Of a stretch of 11,072 bases of DNA, positions 6,248 through 11,072 are shown piece after piece. The stretch is from VBDM01 sp041496705 (GTDB lineage: Bacteria > Pseudomonadota > Gammaproteobacteria > Burkholderiales > SG8-39): contig JBGQFD010000113.1 in the NCBI GenBank assembly GCA_041496705.1, positions 1 to 11,072 on the forward strand, read 5' to 3'. Under the pieces are notes generated by a model. That model saw nothing but the letters and a program-made list of their open reading frames with translations, made no database searches and was not told where the DNA came from. Position 1 is the stretch's first letter. Each line of letters opens with the position of its first letter. The position numbers and the translations under genes are program-made.

Positions 6248-7213
6248 TTAGTCGAGTTTCGCGCCGGCGGCCTTGACCACGGCCGCCCAGCGCGCGAGAT
6301 CGGTCTTGATCTGCGCGGCGAATTCTTCCGGCGTGTTGGCCACCGGCTCGATGCCGTCCCGGTCCAGGCGCTCGAGAAAATCGGCGCGCCGGACGATCGC
6401 CACCGAATCGTCGTGCACCTTGTTGACGACCTCGCGCGGCGTGCCCGCGGGCCCCATGAAGCCGTACCACGCGGTGATGTCGAAGCCGGGCAAGGTTTCC
6501 GCGATCGCCTGGACGTTGGGCAGCGCCTTGGAGCGTTTCGGCCCGGTGACGCCCAGGGCCTTGAGCTTGCCGCTCCGGGTGAGCTGGATCGACGCGGTGA
6601 TGCCGCCGAAGATGAGCGGCACCTGGTTGGCGAGCACGTCGGCGATGCCCTGGCCGAAGCCCTTGTAGGGCACGTGGATCATGTCCATGCTGCCCGCCAT
6701 GGTGCGTATGTATTCCATGGCGAGGTGCTGCTGCCCGCCCGCGCCGGAGGAGGCGAAGCTGATCTTGCCCGGCTGCGTTTGCACCAGTGCGATCAGCTCC
6801 TTCACGTTGTTCGCGGGAAACGCCGGGTTCGCCATCAGCACGAACGGGCCCGCGGTGACGTTGACGATGGGCGCGAGATCGCGCACCGGATCGTAGGAGA
6901 GCTTCGAGTAGAGGTGCGGCGCGATGGTGATGGTGGCGTCGGCGGCGAAGAGCAGCGTGTAGCCGTCGGGCGCGCTCTTGGCGACGAAGTCGGTGCCGAT
7001 CGTACCGCCCGCGCCGGTGCGGTTTTCCACCACCACCGGCTGGTTCCAGGCCTTGGAGAGCTCCGCGGCCATGATGCGCCCGTAGATGTCGGGCGTGCCC
7101 CCGGGCGGGAAGGTGACGATGACGCGGACGGATTTTGACGGATAGCTCTGCGCCCAGGCCGCGGGTGCCAGGGCGATGAGTGCGGCGATCGCAAACAGCA
7201 ATCGCAGGAACAT
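6248..7213 (-). CDS. Bug/TctC-family substrate-binding protein (first gene of operon)
   Basis: This 321-residue periplasmic binding protein has a clear signal peptide (MFLRLLFAIAALIALAPAAWA, cleavage before Gln22). Canonical Bug elements follow: YPSKSVRVIVTFPPGGTPD (24-42), NRTGAGGTIGTDFVAKS, PDGYTLLFAAD, YDPVRDLAPIV, SSGAGGQQHLAMEY, HVPYKGFGQGIADVL, and a typical WYGFMGPAGTP segment near residue 240. The ligand is unknown; family members bind di- and tricarboxylates, aromatic acids, amino acids or nicotinate-like compounds. It heads an operon of four genes, followed 11 nt later by a second, divergent Bug gene. A strong Shine-Dalgarno (GAGGAGG) precedes the ATG. No TctAB transporter gene is present in the window, so it may share membrane components encoded elsewhere, as is common for Bug proteins. 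Confidence 0.95.
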   Translation of the reverse strand: MFLRLLFAIAALIALAPAAWAQSYPSKSVRVIVTFPPGGTPDIYGRIMAAELSKAWNQPVVVENRTGAGGTIGTDFVAKSAPDGYTLLFAADATITIAPHLYSKLSYDPVRDLAPIVNVTAGPFVLMANPAFPANNVKELIALVQTQPGKISFASSGAGGQQHLAMEYIRTMAGSMDMIHVPYKGFGQGIADVLANQVPLIFGGITASIQLTRSGKLKALGVTGPKRSKALPNVQAIAETLPGFDITAWYGFMGPAGTPREVVNKVHDDSVAIVRRADFLERLDRDGIEPVANTPEEFAAQIKTDLARWAAVVKAAGAKLD

Positions 7214-7220
7214 TCGGAAT

Positions 7221-7227
7221 CCTCCTC
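7221..7227 (-). promoter_or_regulatory. Strong ribosome binding site of the first operon gene
   Basis: GAGGAGG on the complement lies seven bases before the ATG at 7213. It is the strongest Shine-Dalgarno match in the window and supports this Bug gene as the operon head. No convincing -35/-10 pair is visible in the 52 bp between it and the glycosyltransferase stop, so the promoter may overlap the end of that gene. Confidence 0.7.
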
Positions 7228-7248
7228 TGATGTCGGGTATTTTCGGAA

Positions 7249-7278
7249 CGCGGGAGGCTAGCAGTCTACACTCCCGCG
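7249..7278 (-). terminator. Hairpin spanning the GT11 stop codon
   Basis: CGCGGGAG (7249-7256) is complementary to CTCCCGCG (7271-7278), a perfect 8-bp stem around a 14-base loop that contains the TAG stop of the glycosyltransferase (7266-7268). It lies between the glycan genes and the downstream Bug operon on the same strand and could limit read-through. No T-tract follows, so an intrinsic terminator is not proven. Confidence 0.35.
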
Positions 7279-8135
7279 GCGATTCCGCACTGGTCGGCGC
7301 TCACGGTGCGCCACCCTGACGCGGCAGCGGCCCGATACCCCCACGCCGCGGGCGCGATCACGATTCGATCCGGCTCGGCGTTCAACCAGGCCCCCCACCA
7401 GCTGAAGGAGCTGTTCGCTACGATGGCGTGCCGGCATCGGGTCATGAGCCACAGATCTTCGTAGTTCCCTGACTCGCCGTTGTGCTCGACGAATTGCGCG
7501 TCCGGGGGGAGCGGCAACTCCCGCCTCGCCCACTCCAGATCATCGCCGAACACGAAAATTTCCGGACGCGGAACCTGTTCGGACAGCATTCTCAGCGCCG
7601 CGGCATAGTAGGTCGCCGAAAGGCGATGCGCGTAGTCGTTTTGCCGGACATGCAGGAACACCGATTCGCATTGCCGCATCCGCTCTGCCAGGGCCAGGTT
7701 CCGCGGCGAATGTTCTTTTCGCAAGCTCAGTTCCCGCCGGATCGCGGCGGCGTGGTCGCGGAAATACTCTTCGCGTTGCCAATAGCCCGTCAAATAGACT
7801 TGCGCGCGCGGCTGGAAGCTGAGCAGGCGCGGCTCGAACAGCGAACGCTCCTCGATGAGGGACCGAAATCCGAAGGGGAGACGACGGTTGAGCTTTCGCC
7901 GCCAGTAGAAGCTGAGGCTGTCGCGCCGATACGGCGCGGTCTCCGCCTTTTCCGCCAGCGTGCCGACGACGTTGAATTCATCGAGTTGATATCGGGCTCC
8001 ATAACGATTGCTGGGCAGGTAGGCGTTCCAGATATCGAACTTGAGCTGCGACCCGGTCCGCAGCGCCAAAGCCCTCGCGGCCGCGTAAATGAAAAGCTGG
8101 TTGCCAATGCCGCCTTCGATGCGCGCGATAATCAT
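7266..8135 (-). CDS. Glycosyltransferase family 11 (alpha-1,2-fucosyltransferase-like)
   Basis: This 289-residue enzyme resembles GT11, which transfers fucose from GDP-fucose, usually in alpha-1,2 linkage, onto glycans such as LPS O-antigen. Landmarks are the N-terminal GGIGNQLFIYAAARALA (8-24), GYWQREEYF (117-125), HVRQNDY (162-168), VFGDDLEWAR (195-204) and the C-terminal block NYEDLWLMTRCRHAIV (224-239) running into NSSFSWWGAWLN (241-252). The motif usually written H-x-R-R-x-D-Y has Gln165 in place of the second Arg. The chosen ATG at 8135 overlaps the preceding glycosyltransferase stop as ATGA, so the pair is probably co-translated. Extending upstream would add residues antisense to no motif and overlap that gene, so it was rejected. 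No GDP-fucose synthesis genes (gmd, fcl) are in the window. Cytosolic or membrane-associated action is expected. Confidence 0.9.
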   Translation of the reverse strand: MIIARIEGGIGNQLFIYAAARALALRTGSQLKFDIWNAYLPSNRYGARYQLDEFNVVGTLAEKAETAPYRRDSLSFYWRRKLNRRLPFGFRSLIEERSLFEPRLLSFQPRAQVYLTGYWQREEYFRDHAAAIRRELSLRKEHSPRNLALAERMRQCESVFLHVRQNDYAHRLSATYYAAALRMLSEQVPRPEIFVFGDDLEWARRELPLPPDAQFVEHNGESGNYEDLWLMTRCRHAIVANSSFSWWGAWLNAEPDRIVIAPAAWGYRAAAASGWRTVSADQCGIAAGV

Positions 8136-9301
8136 CGCGGTCTGGCTGCGTCCAGGTGTTGCAGGCGCTCGAGCGCCTGCTTCAGGGCGTCGAGCGGAAA
8201 AATCCAATCGCCTTCGCGATAAGGGGTCCCGGCGTAAAGGGACAGGCAGCGGTTTGCATGAACCAGGCCGAGCCGATCGTAGTTGGCAGCCCACACCTGA
8301 TAGCCGTTGTCCGGCGCGCGATGTCCCGGCACCAACTGGATCGCCAGCGCCCCTTCACAATAAAGCAGGTTGCGGAATGCCTGGCTGTGCGGTCCGACGA
8401 CAAGGCGCACTTCGGCAAAAAGCGCTACCTGGTCCCGCAGGGACATCCCGGCGAGGCTGACGCGCTCGAGGTCCGGGTAGCTCCCGCGCAGCAACGCGAA
8501 TATCTCGTCTTCGTTCAGGAGCCGGCGCGAAGGCGCGTCTTTCCGCGTGAGAAAGACGCAGCGGTCCCTCGGCCGCGGCGCCAGCCCGCGCTTGAAGCGG
8601 CGTGCGATCTCCCGATAGACCTCCGGTTCGTAGAGATCGGCCCGTTCAGTCCGGCTCAGGTTGGGAACAAACACGGCCGCGTGGCAAAACACCGTTCCCC
8701 GGCTTCCTTCGATCACGTTCTTGGAGTCTTCGCCGAGGCGCTCGAGATACTGCGCCTGCCACGACGCGTGATCCGGGGTGACCAGGATCTTGAGCGGGAA
8801 GCTCGCGCCGAGATGCTCCCGGGCGAGCAGCACGCGCGGCAAATGTTCGCACAGGAAGTGGCCGCGGTTGCCGGTGCCGCGCCCCCCAAGCGGCAGCACG
8901 GGACCCTCAACACGCCGGGCGAGCCAGGATATCGGGCGGCGCACCTTGCGCAGTGCGAAATCGTTCAGGCTCGGATCCAGCCGCAGCAGCGTGTGCGGTC
9001 CGGCGAACGCCAAGGCTTCGCTGCCGGTGATGGAGATGTCTTCGAGGCGATAGAGGAACACCTCCGGGTGTTCCACGACCGCCGTGCCCTCGCCCGTGCC
9101 GTAGTAGGCCTCCTCGAGCGGGTTTTCCCACGTCGTCCTCGCCGGCGGGCGAATCGATATCCGCTCGCGGATGGCCGGCGCCGCCGACACGATTTCCAGC
9201 GGCGGACCGAATCTCGCGCACCACGCCCCTCGCGCCTCGTGAACCAGGCGGTCGAGCTTCCTTGCGAATCGCCCCGGCTCGGAAGACCAAGACTCGGTCA
9301 C
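8132..9301 (-). CDS. Glycosyltransferase family 61 (DUF563) protein
   Basis: This 389-residue protein matches the GT61/DUF563 family. Visible motifs are NRGHFLCEHLPRVLLAREHL (145-164), which corresponds to the conserved N-x-GHF-x-E-x-LPR core; FLTRKDAPSRRLLNEDEIF (250-268); and VSLAGMSLRDQVALFAE (281-297) followed by VVGPHSQAFRNLLYCEGA (301-318), the usual GPHGA-x-x-N segment with Gly-Ala replaced by Ser-Gln. GT61 enzymes transfer sugars such as xylose or GlcNAc in eukaryotes; bacterial members mostly lie in surface-polysaccharide loci with unknown acceptors. The GTG at 9301 is chosen because GGGAG lies six bases upstream. A longer frame reaches an ATG at 9538, but those 79 codons overlap the divergent methyltransferase and look non-coding. 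The gene overlaps the GT11 start by 4 bp and is divergent from the methyltransferase. Confidence 0.88.
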   Translation of the reverse strand: MTESWSSEPGRFARKLDRLVHEARGAWCARFGPPLEIVSAAPAIRERISIRPPARTTWENPLEEAYYGTGEGTAVVEHPEVFLYRLEDISITGSEALAFAGPHTLLRLDPSLNDFALRKVRRPISWLARRVEGPVLPLGGRGTGNRGHFLCEHLPRVLLAREHLGASFPLKILVTPDHASWQAQYLERLGEDSKNVIEGSRGTVFCHAAVFVPNLSRTERADLYEPEVYREIARRFKRGLAPRPRDRCVFLTRKDAPSRRLLNEDEIFALLRGSYPDLERVSLAGMSLRDQVALFAEVRLVVGPHSQAFRNLLYCEGALAIQLVPGHRAPDNGYQVWAANYDRLGLVHANRCLSLYAGTPYREGDWIFPLDALKQALERLQHLDAARPR

Positions 9302-9303
9302 CC

Positions 9304-9330
9304 GTGACTCCCGCAAACACCGGGTACACT
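9304..9330 (+). promoter_or_regulatory. Weak candidate promoter for the methyltransferase gene
   Basis: GTGACT (9304-9309) and TACACT (9325-9330) resemble sigma70 -35 and -10 boxes with a short 15-bp spacer. They would start transcription roughly 25-30 bp before the ATG at 9365. The match is poor and the interval is only 63 bp, so this is a tentative call. Confidence 0.2.
9308..9312 (-). promoter_or_regulatory. Ribosome binding site that sets the GT61 GTG start
   Basis: GGGAG on the complement lies six bases before the GTG at 9301. It favours this start over the in-frame ATG at 9538, which lies inside the divergent methyltransferase gene. Confidence 0.55.
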
Positions 9331-9364
9331 TGCGGTTTGAGGTTCCGCTGCCGCGCCGAAAATC

Positions 9365-10171
9365 ATGAAACGCCTCGTCAAGAAAGCGCTGAAAAAACTC
9401 GCCGGCAGGTGGATCTCCGGGCCCACCAGCGTCTCGGACAACGAAGCCTATCCACAGCTCTGCCTGCAAGCAAGCAATGATAATCGCGTCTTCGAGAGCT
9501 TCAGAAGAAATCCGGTCTACAACCAGATCCTGGAGCACGTGTCGGAGGAACAGGGCAGGGCGTACCTGGAGTTGGTATCCAGGGATCCCGAGGTGTTCGG
9601 CGCGATGGCCCGATTCAGGGCGAACGACGACTTCGGAAATCCCAGAACTTTCGAGTATCCGTCTATCGGACGAATCTCTCCCAGCACTCTCCGGTACATC
9701 AAGGTGCTCGCCGATCTAAAGATGCACTTCAAGACTCTGGACAACTTCGACATCTGCGAGATAGGCGTGGGATACGGCGGTCAGTGCCGGATCATCAGCG
9801 CCTATTTCAAGCCCGCCTCCTACTGTCTCGTCGATATAAGTCCCGCGCTTGCCCTGGCGCGACGCTACCTGGGCAACTACGCTCTGCCGGCCGCGGTCTC
9901 CTACAAGACCATGAATGAGCTGGCACCGCGGGACTACGACCTGGTCATCAGCAATTATGCCTTCACCGAGCTGCCACGCTCGATCCAGGACGCGTATCTG
10001 GCGACAGTCATCCGGCGATCGAGGAGAGGCTACATAAGCTACAACGAGATTGCACCTGCGAAGTTCAAATCGTACAAGGCGGACGAGCTGCTCGGTATCA
10101 TTCCCCACGCGAGGAAGCTCGAGGAGGCGCCGCTTACACACCCGAAGAACTGCATTATTCTATGGAGCTAG
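9365..10171 (+). CDS. Putative sugar O-methyltransferase (SAM-dependent)
   Basis: The 268-residue product looks like a class I SAM-dependent methyltransferase of the 'putative sugar O-methyltransferase' type found in polysaccharide clusters. Motif I is DICEIGVGYGGQCRI (129-143). The post-I acidic strand is YCLVDIS (153-159). Motif II is the DLVISNYAFTEL stretch (192-203). A helical N-terminal region of about 120 residues with R-FRANDDFGNP (84-93) precedes the SAM fold, as is usual in this group. The protein ends in a KNCIILWS strand that fits a complete C-terminus. The ATG at 9365 has no good Shine-Dalgarno (only GAAAA nearby), so translation may be weak or use a short leader. It is divergent from the GT61 gene and converges with the SGNH gene. 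Its lower GC content sets it apart from the left two-thirds of the window. The acceptor is presumably a glycan residue (inference). Confidence 0.87.
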   Translation: MKRLVKKALKKLAGRWISGPTSVSDNEAYPQLCLQASNDNRVFESFRRNPVYNQILEHVSEEQGRAYLELVSRDPEVFGAMARFRANDDFGNPRTFEYPSIGRISPSTLRYIKVLADLKMHFKTLDNFDICEIGVGYGGQCRIISAYFKPASYCLVDISPALALARRYLGNYALPAAVSYKTMNELAPRDYDLVISNYAFTELPRSIQDAYLATVIRRSRRGYISYNEIAPAKFKSYKADELLGIIPHARKLEEAPLTHPKNCIILWS

Positions 10172-10173
10172 GT

Positions 10174-10207
10174 GCGGGTACGACTTCCCGCCAATCCCGC
10201 CCGGGAT
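10174..10207. terminator. Paired inverted repeats between convergent glycan genes
   Basis: Two small hairpins fill the 43-bp gap. GCGGG (10174-10178) pairs with CCCGC (10187-10191). ATCCCG (10194-10199) pairs with CGGGAT (10202-10207). The position suits transcription ending from both sides, but there is no T-tract on either strand. Confidence 0.35.
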
Positions 10208-10214
10208 CGAGCGC

Positions 10215-11072
10215 TCAATGCCCGTCCGAACCTTCTCCTGACAGAAGTCTTGCTTTTCCTAAGATCTCCTTGGCCACCAGCTCACTGCCGGAGTAACTCA
10301 AGTGGCTTCCATCGCGATATAGCAGTTTCCCACCCTTGATGAAGTGGCATTCCTTGTCATCGCAAAGTGTATCCATTGGGTCCGCAACGCCAACATTGGG
10401 ATGAGCGGACAAGATTGTCCCCATCAGGGTATTTTCGAGACTCCTTTGTTCAAGTGCTGACTCTTTGCTGATACTGCAGTGCTCCGGTTGCGGTCTGTCC
10501 CGTAGCCGGCAATAAGTCTTCAAATCATCGACGCTCGGAATTTTGCGTGTGAATATCACTCTCTTTCCGAGCGATTCTATTTTTCGTATTGTCCTATCCA
10601 GGGCCGCCACGACCAGGTCGGCCTGGGTCAAGTGCTTCTCGTCGGCCAGGCTCGCAGCGATCGAAGTACTTGCATCGAGATACTGGTTCCACGCGGAAGA
10701 AATTATCACCCACTGAATCGACCTGGTTTCTCCGAGTATCCTCAAATTCAATTCGAGTACCCCCTGAGAAAAACATTGGTTGATCCTTTCTCCACGCTTA
10801 CCTTGGTCCGGATTGGTTACAGAGTCCAGGGGAGGGCAGGAGCCGATTTGCATAACGCCCGCTTTCCCTGAAGCCAAGACCAATCCAGGAAAAAGGTGGT
10901 TAACCTCGCTGTCGCCCAGGAGCAGTATCCTCGGCTGTTCCGAATTCACAAGACAAGGCTCCATGCCGTACTTTTCGTAGCATTCCTTGTCGGTCCATGT
11001 GTTCCACTTCAAGTCCGAGTCATACTTGCTTATCTTCCTGAACTCAAGGCCATCGCGCTGGTAAGCATTGAA
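10215..11072 (-). CDS. SGNH-domain C-terminus of a probable OafA-type acyltransferase (5' end beyond the window)
   Basis: Only the 3' part is present. The frame stays open to the right edge, giving 285 visible residues. Block I is LLGDSEVNH (51-59) with catalytic Ser55; block V is RDGSHLSYSG (253-262) with Asp254 and His257; GSCPP (77-81) and SAWNQY (126-131) fit the SGNH domain fused to membrane acyltransferase-3 proteins. These enzymes O-acetylate or acylate surface polysaccharide. The visible start DGLEFRKI (7-14) resembles the segment that joins the membrane and SGNH domains, so an N-terminal multi-helix domain is expected outside the window (inference). A TTG at 11012 could give a 265-residue stand-alone protein, but the homologous-looking residues before it argue against that start. 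Eight cysteines fall in four near pairs (31/40, 79/100, 188/199, 237/242), fitting a periplasmic disulfide-bonded domain. GC content is about 50%, well below the left side. Confidence 0.85.
   Translation of the reverse strand, partial: FNAYQRDGLEFRKISKYDSDLKWNTWTDKECYEKYGMEPCLVNSEQPRILLLGDSEVNHLFPGLVLASGKAGVMQIGSCPPLDSVTNPDQGKRGERINQCFSQGVLELNLRILGETRSIQWVIISSAWNQYLDASTSIAASLADEKHLTQADLVVAALDRTIRKIESLGKRVIFTRKIPSVDDLKTYCRLRDRPQPEHCSISKESALEQRSLENTLMGTILSAHPNVGVADPMDTLCDDKECHFIKGGKLLYRDGSHLSYSGSELVAKEILGKARLLSGEGSDGH

Noticed and set aside
5100..6251. Long + strand frame antisense to the second Bug gene
   Set aside because: It is a shadow frame without motifs, crossing the boundary between two real genes.
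8156..9307. Long + strand frame antisense to GT61
   Set aside because: Low-complexity Arg/Ala composition; GT61 motifs are clear on the complement.
9302..9538. N-terminal extension of GT61 to an ATG at 9538
   Set aside because: It overlaps the divergent methyltransferase by about 170 bp, has no motif, and a GTG with a good ribosome site exists at 9301.
10594..10776. Small - strand frame inside the SGNH gene
   Set aside because: It is out of frame with the SGNH protein and has no ribosome site or recognisable content.

Overview
The window looks like a chromosomal segment of a GC-rich betaproteobacterium, most likely Burkholderiales-related. The reasons are three separate Bug/TctC-type periplasmic binding proteins (a family hugely expanded in that group), strong third-position GC bias, and a creD gene. 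This is inference; no rRNA or tRNA is present to confirm it. Ten protein genes can be supported. Almost all other long open frames are antisense or frame-shifted shadows created by the high GC content. I saw no CRISPR array, insertion sequence, tRNA or integrase.

Left part (1-3132). A YqgE/AlgH-family protein that carries an apparent signal peptide (+) converges with a solitary Bug solute-binding protein (-). That gene is divergent from creD (+), an inner-membrane protein. A 15-bp interrupted palindrome lies in the divergent region. No creB or creC is visible.

Middle part (3133-7213, all -, read right to left). This is a tight four-gene operon: two paralogous but clearly different Bug binding proteins, an aldo/keto reductase, and an alpha/beta hydrolase of the 2,6-dihydroxypseudooxynicotine hydrolase-like group. 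Gaps are 11, 10 and 1 nt, with Shine-Dalgarno sequences lying on or next to the preceding stop codons. I read it as an uptake-plus-catabolism cassette for an unidentified small organic acid or ketone, without its own TctAB membrane components. It is the best candidate here for an uncharacterised pathway.

Right part (7266-11072). This is a surface-glycan region. A GT61-like and a GT11-like glycosyltransferase are translationally coupled through an ATGA overlap (-). A putative sugar O-methyltransferase is divergent from them (+). It converges with the C-terminal SGNH domain of a probable acyltransferase (-), whose 5' part lies beyond the right edge. Base composition falls toward about 50% GC at this end, as is common for polysaccharide loci that move between strains. 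Together these genes would add sugars, including possibly fucose, to an outer polysaccharide and decorate it with methyl and acyl groups.

Intergenic regions are all shorter than 150 bp. Several hold GC-rich hairpins, but none has the T-tract of a classic intrinsic terminator.
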